Shown here: piece by piece, positions 10,953 to 20,944 of the stretch
Numbering within the stretch: the first letter of the stretch is position 1
Layout of the letters: each line of letters starts with the position of its first letter
Assembly: GCA_963576725.1 (NCBI GenBank)
Contig: OY755240.1
Coordinates: 37,660,629 to 37,724,628, forward strand
Reading direction: 5' to 3'
DNA length: 64,000 bases
From: Azorinus chamasolen
Taxonomy: Eukaryota; Mollusca; Bivalvia; Cardiida; Solecurtidae
The notes under the pieces: model-generated
The model's database searches: none
What the model was told of the DNA's origin: nothing
The model's input: the letters and a program-made list of their open reading frames with translations, nothing else
Translations under genes and position numbers: made by a program

Positions 10953-11122
10953 GGAAACAAGAGATGTTTGTAAAACATGTATACCCCCGACCCCCTGACC
11001 TTTGATCTAGTGACCTCAACTATAGAGGTCATCTAGCGGTCATGACTAATCACCACAGCAACTTTGAATATCCTAAGCCAAACCACTGATCATTTATTGA
11101 TCTGAAAACATTTCACATATTA

Positions 11123-12460
11123 AGGTCATGGTGACCTTGACCTTTGACCTAGTGACCTCAACAACTTTAAGGGTCATCAAGTGGTCACAACCAACTACCA
11201 CAGCAAGTTTGAAGATCCCGAACCAAACCATTGAGCAGTTATTAATTGGAAACCATTTCATCAGTTAAGGTCATGATGACCTTGATCTTTAACCTAGTGA
11301 CCTCAAAATCAATAGGGGTCATCTAGTTGTCATGACCAACCACCTCAGCAAGTTTGAAGATCCTAAGCCAAACCCTTGAGCAGTTATTAATCGCAAACCA
11401 TTTCACCAGTTAAGGTCATGGTGACCTTGACCTTTGACCTAGTGACCTCAACAACTTTAGGGGTCATCAAGTGGTCACAACCAACCACCACAGCAAGTTT
11501 GAAGATCCTAAGCCAAACCATTGAGCAGTTATTGATCGCAAACCATTTCACCAGTTAAGGTCATGGTGACCTTGACCTTTGACCTAGTGCCCTAAAAAAC
11601 AATAGGGCTCATCTAGTTGTCATGACCAACCACCTAAGCAAATTTGAAGATCCTAAGCCAAACCCTTGAGCAGTTATTGATCAGAAACCATTTTACAAGT
11701 TAAGGTCATGGTGACCTTGACCTTTGACCTAGTGACCTCAAATACAATAGGGGCCATCCAGTTGTGATGACCAACTACAGCAGCAAGTTTGAAGATTCTA
11801 AGCCAAACCCTTGAGCAGTTATTGATCGGAAACCATTTGACCATTTAAGAGCATGGTGACCTTGACCTTTGACCTAGTGACCTAAAAAGCAATAGGGGTC
11901 ATCTAGTGGTCATTACCAACCACCACATCAAATTTGAAGATCCTAGGCCAAACCCTTGAGCAGTTATCGATCGCAAACCATTTCACCCTTTAAGGTCATG
12001 GTGACCTTGACCTTTGACCTAGTGACCTAAAAAACTATAGGACTAATTTAGTTGTCATGACCAACCACCTAAGCAAATTTGAAGATCCTAAGCCAAACCC
12101 TTGAGCAGTTATTGATCAGAAACCATTTTACCAGTTAAGGTCATGGTGACCTTGACCTTTGACCTAGTGACCTCAAAATAAATAGGGGTCATCCAGTGGT
12201 CATGACCAACTTCCACAGCAAGTTAGAAGATTCTAAGCTGAACCCTTGAGCAGTTATTGATCGGAAACCATTTAACCATTTAAGGTCATGGTGACCTTGA
12301 CCTTTGACCTAGTGACCTCAAAATCAATAGGGGTCATGTAGTGGTCATGACCAACCACCACAGCAAGTTTGAAGATCCCAAGCCAAACCCTTGAGCAGTT
12401 ATTGATCGGAAACTATTTCACCATTTTAGGTCATGGTGACCTTGACCTTTGACCTAGTGA
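11123..12460 (+). promoter_or_regulatory. Repeated clusters of AGGTCA half-sites (IR3, DR1, DR2)
   Basis: The first cluster runs 11123-11155. AGGTCATGGTGACCT is a perfect inverted repeat with 3-bp spacing (the estrogen-response-element arrangement), TGACCTTTGACCT is a perfect DR1 (RXR/HNF4/COUP-TF type) and TGACCTAGTGACCT is a DR2. It recurs every 145 bp. Nine of ten units keep both IR3 half-sites; the one near 11848 reads GAGCATGG. Binding motifs are seen directly; any function is inference. Confidence 0.45.
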
Positions 12461-12567
12461 CCTCAAAAACAATAGGGGTCATCTACTTGTCATGACCAAC
12501 CACCACAGCAAGTTTGAAGATTCTAGGCCAAGTCGTTTATTAGTTATCGTTCGGAAACCATCGATCT

Positions 12568-12630
12568 ACCGACCGACCGACCGACCGACCGACCGACCGA
12601 CCGACAGACCGACCGACCGACCGACCGACA
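12568..12630 (+). repeat. (CGAC)n microsatellite
   Basis: About fifteen CGAC tetramers with one ACAG interruption, in the pre-tail position of the G element. Confidence 0.9.
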
Positions 12631-12676
12631 TGTGCAAAGCAATATACCCCCATTTTTTCAAAAGGGGGGTATAAAA

Positions 12677-12779
12677 ATGGCTACAATGTTCCACCTTCCA
12701 TACTTCATTTTAACTATTTTGTTCATGAATATGCAATAGGCATTCAAATTAATAATAAACACAGAACAGGCAAAGGTTA
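12677..12779 (-). mobile_element. Second half of a D-family piggyBac-like MITE
   Basis: ATGGCTACAATGTTCCACCTTCCAT through ATATGCAATAGG to AAAGGTTAA matches the right part of complete D copies (54600-54706). About 65 bp also duplicates text just left of the G element (10877-10940), so this is not a simple interrupted MITE. Confidence 0.5.
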
Positions 12780-12904
12780 AGACACTGACCCACTAACAGC
12801 TACAACCAGCAATACAGGTGCACTAAAAATAGCCACTGGTCATCCCCTCTCAACTGCTTGACCTGATGGCCTTTATGAGTAAAGATAAGATGCTTAAAAG
12901 TGCA

Positions 12905-13323
12905 GTCAGCTTCAAGTTTGCTAGAAAACTGGCCACCCTGGGGTGTAGCCAATTTTGACCCCAGGGGCATAATTTATATAAATTTTGTAGAGGACCTGAA
13001 CATGATGTTATGTGCCAAATATGAAAGCTGAGAACCTTCCAGTTTCAGAGAAGAAGATTTTCAAAGTTTTACTATATATTTCAATAGAAAACAAGGCACC
13101 CCTGGGGCGGGGCCAATTTTGACTCTAGGGGCATAATTTATATAACTTTTGTAGGGGACCTACAGATGATGCTATGTACCAAAGATGAAAGCTGAGAACC
13201 CTGTAGATTCAGAGGAGAAGATTTTTAAAGGTTCAAATTGTTGACGCCCGACGACGGACGACGACGGACATCAGGCGATCACAAAAGCTCACCCTGAGCA
13301 CAAAAGTGCTCTGGTGAGCTAAA
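12905..13323 (+). mobile_element. A-family pearl-like element, 5' truncated
   Basis: Two A-type core units are followed by a GACGACGG microsatellite, the hairpin tail with GCTCACC and GGTGAGC, and TAAAA. The left boundary (CAGCTTCAAGTTTGCTAG) lacks the AACAAGAG head. Confidence 0.6.
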
Positions 13324-13383
13324 AAGTGTATTGGAACTTTTAAATACGGTCAAAAAAGTGTATTGGAACTTTTAAATACGGTC
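13321..13383 (+). repeat. Direct duplication of about 32 bp abutting an element tail
   Basis: AAGTGTATTGGAACTTTT followed by AAATACGGTC occurs twice in immediate tandem, starting where the A element's AAAA ends. It may be a slippage or insertion-associated duplication. Confidence 0.75.
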
Positions 13384-13715
13384 AGGTGGTAACGTATATG
13401 TTGAAGTAGTATATCAACGGTAATATAGTAAACATCACTGTATAAAGCAATGTGAAAGTAAAACAGAAAGCTCCTTTACCTGCCTTTCGTATACGATCAA
13501 TTAGCCTTCTTTAAGTGGTCGTAATAGAGGAGGGCAACAATGCGGCACATTTATACTGTACCCAGTTTTACGAAACGTCTTTTTGTTTACTATAATGTTA
13601 TATCAGTTTGACGAGCCGGTAGTTTGGCGAAACCGTCTGTTTGACTTTCCAACTCACTTGAGAATTATGAAACAACTGCTTAACTTTAGCCTGCTATGGA
13701 CGGATGAGTTAATAA
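13384..13715. other. No feature recognised
   Basis: AT-rich, with no gene. TTTGACGAGCCGGTAGTTTGGCGAAACC near 13610 is an inverted relative of text near 8990-9025. Confidence 0.4.
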
Positions 13716-13718
13716 CTA

Positions 13719-13780
13719 TGCAAACAGTTTGGATCTAGATGAGACGCCAAGTAACTCGGCGTCTCACCAGGAACTGTTTG
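13719..13780. repeat. Dispersed palindrome, H family (GCAAACAG...CTGTTTG hairpin)
   Basis: The outer text GCAAACAGTTTGGATC and inner stem GAGACGCC/GGCGTCTC (13741-13766) form a 60-70 bp hairpin. Relatives occur at 22755, 32680, 34696, 35815 and 51640. Confidence 0.65.
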
Positions 13781-13942
13781 ACACCTGATTGCATTTTGGT
13801 AGGCAAATTTATTATAGCATGTATTTTGAAAATGTAGTAGGTGAACATTTCTGTAAAAATAATTAGGCTGAAGGTTAAATATGCAAAACCGTGTACGTCT
13901 ATTTTTATTCATAGAGGATTTCCCTGAAAGCATCTATTTTAA

Positions 13943-14184
13943 CCCTTCGCTTGCTATTCACATCAATATACCTACCTGTAAATAATGAAGACCCAGATGA
14001 GACAGCTCCTGCAGGAGCTGTCTCATCAGGGTCTGCACTATTTACAAGTTGATTGTGCAACCAGTGCACTCCACAGCAGTCATTGCACAGCGAAATACGT
14101 GTATACAGTTACGACATATGTAATGATACAACAGGGCATGGGTAAAGAAGGAGAAATGTATTTTAAAATTCAGCAAGCGAAGGG
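13943..14184. mobile_element. piggyBac-like MITE, complete, with TTAA duplications
   Basis: A perfect 13-bp terminal inverted repeat CCCTTCGCTTGCT is flanked by TTAA at 13939-13942 and 14185-14188; the element is 242 bp. Internally it carries a hairpin GAGACAGCTCCTGCAGGAGCTGTCTC. A second copy lies at 62797-63049. The superfamily is inferred from the TTAA target and CCC ends. Confidence 0.8.
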
Positions 14185-14189
14185 TTAAG

Positions 14190-14640
14190 AACAGAACTTT
14201 CGACAGCATTCCATGCTAAATTGTAAATATAAGCGTAAATATGACTTTCTGCATTATATGGCGTTTTGCCTGAACTCTGAGAAGTTTATAGAAAAGGTCT
14301 GTATTACAGAATGCCTTGGTTAATATGTATCGATTGCATGGATTTCAGTTTGCGATGTAGCTAATTATCATAAGCATGGTGTTTTGAAATAACTACTATT
14401 TCATAAGAATGACCCCAGATTTTCATCACATTAACTGACTGCATCTTTAACTTGTACACATTTTGCCATGTGTAGTGGCATTATAAAAAGGCTGTATGCC
14501 AGTCGAGGTATTAACTAATGAAAACACTGTTTACTATAAAATACTAGTGGGTCATATGCAAATTACAATGTAACATATTTCCTGATTGGTGGAAAACTAG
14601 AACAAGAATGAAAATAGACAGCTAGCCGCTGAAAAACAGT
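14190..14640. other. No feature recognised
   Basis: AT-rich single-copy-looking sequence without a protein-like ORF. Confidence 0.4.
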
Positions 14641-15384
14641 GTGAACAAACAGACAATAATTCTGAAGCAGACATCAACTAGAGTATTGAACAGGTGAACT
14701 TCAGCTTGACCTCTCCAGTACACTAGCTGGCTAGCTAACGTTTACACTGTAGAAGTCTATTTTAAAGTATAACCCATAGGGCAGGGCCAAATTTAACCTA
14801 AGAACTATGATATTAACAAAATTCATAACGGTATAGTAAGTAAATCTATACACCAAATATCTAAACTCTGGGACATGCAGTTTTTGGCATGAAGATTTTT
14901 AAAGTTTTCCCTATGCCTTTTCCCTATGCCTAACTAATGAACCAAGCACTCTGTAACAGAAAACTGGAACAACAGTCTGCTTAAAAAAACTAGCCACCCC
15001 TGGGGCGGGCCAATTTTGACCCCAGGGGCATAATTTATATAACTTTTGTAGAGGACCTGAACATGATCCTTTGTGCCAAATATGAAAGCTGAGAACCCTG
15101 TAGATTCAGAGGAGAAGATTTTCAAAGTTTTACTATATGTTTCTATTGAAAACTTGACACCCCTGGAGCGGGGCCAATTTTGACCCCAGGGGCATAATTT
15201 ATATAACTTTTGTAGAGGACCTGAATATGATGCTATATGCCAAAGATGAAAGCTGAGAACCCTGTAGATTCAGAGGAGAAGATTTTTAAAAGGTTCAAAT
15301 TGTTGACGACGGACGACGCACGCCGAAGGACATCAGGCAATCACAATAGCTCACCCTGAGCACTTTGTGCTCTGTGAGCTAAAA
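14641..15384 (+). mobile_element. Composite pearl-like element (I-type core followed by A-type cores)
   Basis: The opening text (ACAGACAATAATTCTGAAGCAGAC; CACTAGCTGGCTAGCT) is shared with 34318 and 36130. It is followed by an I-type unit (CAGGGCCAAATTTAACCT.. CTATACACCAAATATCTAA), two A-type units, a GACGACGG patch and the GCTCACC..TGTGAGC hairpin with AAAA. One base of the hairpin's right arm is lost (CTCTGTGAGC). Confidence 0.6.
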
Positions 15385-15444
15385 ATACTGAAGACAGAGT
15401 TACAAACCTTGTGCACTGCACTTGCGGTCAATGTGATCTATCTA

Positions 15445-16398
15445 CAGTAAAACTTATTTATAACGAACTCTGATAAAGCGAATTCCCGCTTATAGCGAAC
15501 TAAATTTCGTTCCCCGGTCGATATCTTCATTAATTCTATACAGACTATAATGTTTAGTGCGAAGTTGGTTAGAGCGAATTTTCGCTTATGGCGAACTGAT
15601 TTTCCAGTACCGTTATTCACAAAACACTTTAAAATTCCTTCATTAAAGCGAAGTTTCACCTTGCTACTATCTTGAAGCACCTGTGTATTTCGCACGATTA
15701 ACACCATGTCGCATAGGTGTTAAAACACACACTAGTGTTGGGGCGAACTGTGAAGCGATCCGTAAAGCATGTATTCTTCACGGTGGTAGGGTATAATTAA
15801 ACACCGGTAGCCGCGGGGAATATATATGCACTTAAAAGTACGGGTTATAGCTAAACATTGTTAAGATATGATGTTGGGTTTTTATTTTCAAAATAAATAC
15901 TTGAAGTCTTTTGGTTTTGTTATTCCCTCCCCGTTCGCATATTATTTCAGCATTTTCCGCTAAAAATGGAATATACCACTGACTCCGATGACGACACAGA
16001 TCTATAAGGAATATATGTGCCCCTGCCCACATATGCGGAGTCTTTGTCCGCTATACCCAATTTGCATCGGACATTGGAGCAACGACCAAATGCTCCTGAT
16101 TTTTTTTTAAACACTGACATTTATGAAACAGTTATTTGGCAAGTTTCAAGCATCCACATGTGTTCAAAAGCAAATGACCGATTTCTTCCACAAAGAGTAA
16201 GCTGTACGATGAATGATGTTCATTTTGGGAGTTTGATCGCTACGCATACATGTTTGATTTATGGTTTATTAAATATTGAACAGTCGTGTGTCAAAGTAAT
16301 AATTTATAGCGAACTTCGTACTATCAATATAGCGAATAATGTTTATAGCGAAGTAAATCCTTCAGTCCCTTGGAATTCGTTATAACCGAGTTTTACTG
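15445..16398 (+). mobile_element. Tigger/pogo-like DNA transposon, internally deleted
   Basis: TA target duplications (15443-15444, 16399-16400) flank ends CAGTAAAACT and AGTTTTACTG. Subterminal text with repeated AGCGAA/TTCGTTATA motifs is typical of Tigger-type ends. At 954 bp it is too short for a full transposase. A C-terminal coding remnant lies inside. Confidence 0.7.
15966..16124 (+). pseudogene. Remnant of the C-terminus of a Tigger-type transposase
   Basis: An acidic stretch from ATG 15966 (TTDSDDDTDL) ends at a TAA. In the same frame it resumes as LPTYAESLSAIPNLHRTLEQ, which resembles the helical tail 'ALSALxxLxRxLE' common at the C-terminus of Tigger/jerky-type DDE proteins. The DDE core is absent, so it is non-functional. 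The identification rests on a short motif plus the TIR context. Confidence 0.4.
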
Positions 16399-16429
16399 TA
16401 TATATGAAGTTTGAAGTCAATAGCTTTTA

Positions 16430-16510
16430 TTCTTTGGAAGTTATGAAGACGGACTGACAGAGGGACGGATGGACATTGTGACTCCAATATACCCCCCCCC
16501 CCCCCACCAA
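16430..16510 (+). mobile_element. Pearl-like tail fragment (G type)
   Basis: A GACGGACTGACAGAGGGACGG patch is followed by CCAATATACCCCCC, the G-family tail start. The second hairpin arm is lost in a C run. Confidence 0.5.
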
Positions 16511-16593
16511 AACGATCTTTTTTGTCCTGTATTATGCAACCACCGGGGTTTTATGGCTCCTATGGTTAATCAGTACTTTGCTGTTAAACTCTT

Positions 16594-16986
16594 TTGCCAA
16601 AATTACTTAATCAGTTATACACACTGATGGAGAGGGGAAGATTTGGTATCCTAAACCTTGGAGTAAATATATGTGACACTGAACAAAAACTGAATTATTT
16701 AAAAAAGGATACCACCATGAGAGATCCTCCAAAGAGGAACATAAAAAAGAAATCTGCAGTCTTTCCTCTAAATGATCCCTCCTCCAACATTCGACAGTAC
16801 CTATAGGTAAAGATGAGATTGAAAAGGAAGTTGAAGCCTATTGGGCCAAAATACAGGAAGTTTGTCAATAGCCGCCATACCTGAAAACAAAGAAAAAATA
16901 GGAATGTTCAAAGCAATAAAGGCCAAACTACAGCTATAACTGAATATAATTGATACCCCTGCAAGACAGCTTTGACCACCCAATTT
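16594..16986 (+). pseudogene. Unidentified protein-like remnant
   Basis: A 70-codon ORF (16594-16806) is lysine- and asparagine-rich with the basic patch [10 protein letters not shown]. After its stop another frame reads [17 protein letters not shown] and then stops. The composition is protein-like but I recognise no family, and both pieces are short. It could be an eroded retrocopy or transposon gene, or chance. Confidence 0.2.
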
Positions 16987-17010
16987 TATGAAATGTCAGG
17001 AAAATGCAGA

Positions 17011-17105
17011 AACAAGAGGGTCATGATGGCCCTGTATCACTCACCTGGCTAGTAGACAAAGTGATCTATTATGTAAATTAACCAAAATTGACCAGGACAC
17101 TGTCA
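17011..17105 (+). mobile_element. Truncated pearl-like head
   Basis: AACAAGAGGGTCATGATGGCCC followed by CACTCACCTGG; no core, microsatellite or tail. Confidence 0.5.
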
Positions 17106-17111
17106 CTTTAA

Positions 17112-17349
17112 CCCTTTCCCCGTTCTATGTTTATTGCAAATTTCAATACCTGCTGAATATTCATGGACAATTTAATTATAATGAAATATTGAAGGTGGAA
17201 TATTGCAGCCAATTTAAAAAGTAAAGAACCATCTTTCAAATTCCATTAACAAACAGAGCAGACCCTGATCAGATGGCTCCTATAGGAGTTGTTTGATCTG
17301 GGTCTACTGTTTGCAAATGCATGAAAACGTGTTTATATGAAGGAAAATG
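17112..17349 (+). mobile_element. D-family piggyBac-like MITE
   Basis: TTAA (17108-17111), CCCTTTCCCCGTTCTATG, a central hairpin (GATCAGATGGCTCCTATAGGAG..) and right end GAAGGAAAATG, then TTAA (17350-17353), which is shared with the next element. Confidence 0.65.
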
Positions 17350-17353
17350 TTAA

Positions 17354-17607
17354 CCCTTTCCCTGTTCTATGTTTATTTCAAATTTCAATACTTACTGAAC
17401 AACCATGGATAAACTAGCTATAATGAAATATTGAATGTGGAACATTGTAACCATTTTAGAAACTAAAGAAACAGATCTATCAAATTCCATTAGCTAACAG
17501 AGCAGACCCTGGTCACACGCTCCTTTCTTAAATGGTTACACTACTCCACCTTCCACATTTCATTATAACTATTTGAAATGTGGAATAGATATAGAGCAGG
17601 GAAAGGA
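17354..17607 (+). mobile_element. Second D-family MITE sharing a TTAA with the first
   Basis: It starts CCCTTTCCCTGTTCTATG at 17354 and ends CAGGGAAAGG near 17607, followed by a TTAA-containing flank. Its internal hairpin is eroded. Head-to-tail adjacency with one shared TTAA implies insertion into the neighbour's target duplication. Confidence 0.6.
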
Positions 17608-17713
17608 TTAAGCAATGGACTGGAATACTATATAACAGAGTTACCTGAAGATCATAATTATGTGTAGAATTGGTGGAAATTTAATATGAAGATTAGGAGA
17701 CATCTTTTAAAGA

Positions 17714-18080
17714 AACTAGAGCTTTGTTTTTGTCATTAAAACAAATGTCTCCCCCATTCATACTCTTTCAAATACACAAGTGTAATGTTTGTATAGATAT
17801 GCAAGAGTTATTGCCCTTGATAACTTAAAATTATGTGGTGTCACAAGTATCTCTGAAACTGTTTCAGCTAAAGCCACCAAACTGTACAGGAATGTTCATC
17901 AGCATGAGTTGTTATTTCAGAGATCAGTGCAAAGGGAGACAATTCAAAACCTCCAGATGCTGGTCAACATTCTAGTGAAGTTTGATGACTCTAGCCCCAG
18001 TGGTTTCAAACACAGTTTCTCTATTTTTAAGTTATCATATCAGGGGCAATAACTCAGCAGTTATCAGTGGGGGACAATTC
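17714..18080 (+). mobile_element. E-family pearl-like fragment
   Basis: The head AACTAGAGCTTTGTTTTTGTCA, AATGTCTCCCCC, and two diverged 160-bp units with GTGAAGTTTGATGACTCTAG. It has no microsatellite or tail. Confidence 0.6.
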
Positions 18081-18081
18081 A

Positions 18082-18350
18082 AACAATAGGGCCACGATAG
18101 CCCTGATATTGCTCACCAGACAATCAAGAGAAGATTTTCAAAGTTTTTACTAAGTTTCTATGGACAAGAGGGCCATGATGGCCCTAAATCGCTCACCTTG
18201 TTACTATAGACTTATGCATACAATATTTTTCTATGTAACAAGAGGGCCAGAATGGCCCTGACATCGCTCACCAGACAATCAGGAAAGAAGATTTTCAAAG
18301 ATTTCACTATATGTTTCTATAGAAAACTAGCCGGCCCTGGGGTGGGGCAA
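18082..18350 (+). mobile_element. Three successive truncated A-type heads
   Basis: Heads begin at 18082 (AACAATAGGGCC), 18174 (ACAAGAGGGCC) and 18237 (AACAAGAGGGCC), each with CGCTCACC or a close variant and only 60-115 bp of following sequence. Each later head interrupts the previous copy near TTTCTATG, suggesting repeated insertion at the same kind of site. Confidence 0.6.
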
Positions 18351-18354
18351 ATTT

Positions 18355-18960
18355 TAATTCCGAAAGAATAAATTAATCTATACTTATGTTCAAAATTTCA
18401 GATATTTTCATTACATCTTCATGAGTTCATATTATTATTCATATCTTAAGATTGATGTACTTTTAACCCTTCCCCTGTTCTATGTTTATTCAAAATTTCA
18501 ATACCTAGTGAATATTCATGGACAAAATAGTTGTAATGAAATATGGAAAGTGGGACAGTATAGCCATTTTTGAAGTAAAGAAACATATTTCACTTTCCAT
18601 TGACAAACATATCAGACCCTGATCAGACAGCTGCTATAGGAGCCGTCTGATTTGGGTCTGTTCTGTTTGCAAATGCATGAAAAGTCATTTATATGAGGGA
18701 AAGCATATTATAGTACATGTATATTGTACACAAAATAAAAATAATTTAATGCAATTTGCACTATATTATATCATAAGCAAATACAGCAGATTGATCAGAT
18801 GGCTACTACATGAGCCATCTGATCTGGGTCTACTCTGTTTGCAAAGGTGTATAAATGCATATTTATGGAGTAAAGGGTTAATTGTTCTATTTACAGGTCA
18901 GATCTAATTTGCAACTGCCATTATCCAGAAGGAAGGCAATCCAGTTGTAATCAAAAAGTG
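18355..18960 (+). repeat. Second copy of the composite block at 2760-3420
   Basis: Same order as 2760-3420: a D-type MITE (TTAA 18473-18476, then CCCTTCCCCTG), the hairpin with CTGCTATAGGAG, a second hairpin unit ending AAAGGGTTAA near 18879, and GAAGGCAATCCAGTTG. The first MITE lacks its right end (AGGGAAAGCATATTA). Confidence 0.6.
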
Positions 18961-19045
18961 TGAAAGGGAAATAACCTACCTTTTATGTATGCTTAAAATA
19001 GCCAGCTAAAAATAGACACTGCTCTCCAAATGCAATAGAACACTT

Positions 19046-19083
19046 CGATCGCTTAGCGGAAAACTATTGTAACTCACTTTTTT
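19046..19083 (+). repeat. Left terminal inverted repeat
   Basis: Identical over 38 bp to the reverse complement of 24515-24552. It contains one copy of the AAAACTATTGTAACT subterminal motif. Confidence 0.85.
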
Positions 19084-19184
19084 TCAGAAAATGGTTTTTT
19101 GTGATAAAACATATCAGTATACTGAAATGCACATACTGTGAAAATATTTCCCTCATATCTGTAGTAGTTTTGAAAAAAAAAAAT

Positions 19185-19480
19185 ATTTGCAAAAGTATTG
19201 TAACTCATATGACTATTTTCATAATTGTAAAACTATTGTAACTTGACTTACAATAGTTCTACAATTAACTTATTATTTGTTTCTATTTTTTTGTTACTGG
19301 AAAACTATTGTATCTCAAGTTACAATAGTTTTCCAGTAAAGAGAGTGTCCATTTTCTATGGACTATTTCATGGAAAACTATTGTATCTAAAGTTACAATA
19401 GTTTTCTAGTGAATTAAGTATAAATTATCTTTGTAACATTTAGTGGAAAACTATTGTAACTGGACATACAATAGTTCTGC
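19185..19480. repeat. Left subterminal array of inverted AACTATTGTA motifs
   Basis: Paired motifs (AACTATTGTA with TACAATAGTT) form imperfect hairpins at about 19227-19259, 19299-19335, 19372-19409 and 19445-19480, with a single copy near 19193. Spacing is about 73 bp. Subterminal repeats of this kind usually serve as transposase binding sites. Confidence 0.7.
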
Positions 19481-20039
19481 ACTGAATATTATACCCAATA
19501 ATTACGAAAAAATTAAAAACAAAAATGTATCTTTAGTTTCAAAGTTTGGTAAACATTTCAGGAATTTATATTTTAGTACTAAAACTATAAACTGTCAAAT
19601 GAACTAGTGTTTGAGCTTATATTGAGGTAACCTTTGATGCCCTTGAAGAAGTAAACAAGCATACTGTGAGTAAAATCATGCTTTTTTTTTTTTAAAAAAA
19701 AACGAAAAAAAAAACATGTCATGTAAATATAGCTCAGCAAACCATAGCCAATTATCTGAAAGGATTGTTAAATATATATAATCATTAAATAATTTCATTA
19801 AAGTAAAGTACAAATACATAGATATATATTTAGAAAATGCTATCTTTGTCAATCTTAAAAGGAGGATTGGGCAAAAAGTTTTTGTGCCTCATGAATTTAT
19901 AGTAACGTTTTTGTATGACAACTGCTTCAGCAAATTACGCATTAATGCTTTTTTTGTGCAAACTGTTTTTTAGTCATCAATGTCATGTTATTTAATCATA
20001 ATGTCTTGGAGTTATCGTAGATTGTTTACCTATTGCTGA

Positions 20040-20250
20040 TTTTTGTATGCCCAAAGGAATGCATTATGTTATGGCATCCCATGTGTCTGTCTGTCTGTCT
20101 GTCTGAGATCAAATATCTTAGCACATCTTCCTTTGTTGGTCCATTATAAACAGTGTTCAAATTGTTCCGTTCCATAAAGAACTCTGACTGATAATGCAAG
20201 CTGAACACAGTGCAGAAAGCTTATAAAGGATTTTTCTGAAGTGCTTTCAA
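20040..20250 (-). mobile_element. Pearl-like fragment inside the transposon
   Basis: A (GTCT)n run at about 20084-20104 is preceded by TGTATGCCCAAAGG..GGCATCCCATG, a minus-strand tail-plus-microsatellite arrangement of an unassigned pearl-like family. Confidence 0.4.
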
Positions 20251-20263
20251 TCTAGAACCCTTT

Positions 20264-20944
20264 TTGAAGACCCTTGGATGGGTAAAACAGTCCATATTTA
20301 ATTTAGATCTCCTTGAAAAGTATAAAATCACAGGTTTTGTTTTTTTAAGAATGCTGATAGTAAAAGCCTCAACCCATCAGGCTAATCCCAAATTCAGTGG
20401 TGCAAGCTGGCAGTGTGCAGCTGTCAGCCTGGCAGCATTCATACACACAGAAAACAAAACCACAGTCCTGGACTGTCGATGACCTTGACATAATTTTAGA
20501 GGACGGTGATTAAACTGTATATAAATGTAATGTCACAAATAGTAAAACCATATATAATGTATATTTTGAACAGAATGTGTGGGACAATTATTTCCAGAAT
20601 CTAATGCTCCCTTTTACACCATTGATGATGCAATGAAGAGTATTGACACTTAAGATTTTTTAACAGTAAACTGCTACACTATTGCGATTGTTAAATGTGA
20701 TGCAGTATATTATGTATTTGACCCGATTACCCGATGCGGTACAGGAATGAATTGTCCTGAAGATGAAACAGCTGTCCTATCCATACATGAAAATATTGAA
20801 AGTCTTACCAACTTCATAATTTTTTTAACCACATCTATTTTTGAAGAAGATAAGCCATTTGAACAAACAAAAATAAAGCTTGAAGAATTCTACCTGACAA
20901 TTCCTCCTCCTCAACAAGACATTGAATTCAATGAGTTCTTGTGA
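20264..20944 (+). pseudogene. Decayed OTU/C76-like cysteine protease domain of the transposon
   Basis: Segments in two frames join into one domain. The first has FSGASWQCAAVSLAAFIH, where the Cys codon (20414-20416) follows a Gln as in Q-x-C nucleophile motifs of viral-tegument/OTU-like deubiquitinases found in several DNA transposons. The second reads SWTVDDLDIILEDGD (near 20467). The third, about 20588-20944, runs YTIDDAMKSI, stop, CYTIAIVKCDAVYYVFDPITRCGTGMNC. The expected His two residues after the conserved Asp of the VFD motif is not seen (VFDPIT). One frameshift and at least two stops make it non-functional. The family assignment is from motif pattern only. Confidence 0.45.

Larger units (their letters stand above)
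10956..12676 (+). mobile_element. Pearl-like element, G family, complete; regular 145-bp array rich in nuclear-receptor half-sites
   Basis: The head at 10956 is AACAAGAG, then palindrome ATGTTTGTAAAACAT and TATACCCCC (10980-10988). The core is about ten units spaced exactly 145 bp apart; CCTTTGACCT falls at 11141, 11286, 11431, 11576, 11721, 11866, 12011, 12156, 12301 and 12446 (the 11286 copy diverged). A (CGAC)n microsatellite (12568-12630) and a tail with TATACCCCC (12643-12651) and GGGGGTATA (12665-12673) follow. Each unit holds AGGTCATGGTGACCT, TGACCTTTGACCT and TGACCTAGTGACCT. It encodes no protein. Confidence 0.8.

Noticed and set aside
10956..12676. Possible CRISPR array
   Set aside because: The 145-bp periodic units have no short repeat/unique spacer structure, and the context is eukaryotic transposable elements.
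15438..15707. 89-codon minus-strand ORF at the left end of the Tigger-like element
   Set aside because: It consists of the AGCGAA-type subterminal repeats; no transposase motif.
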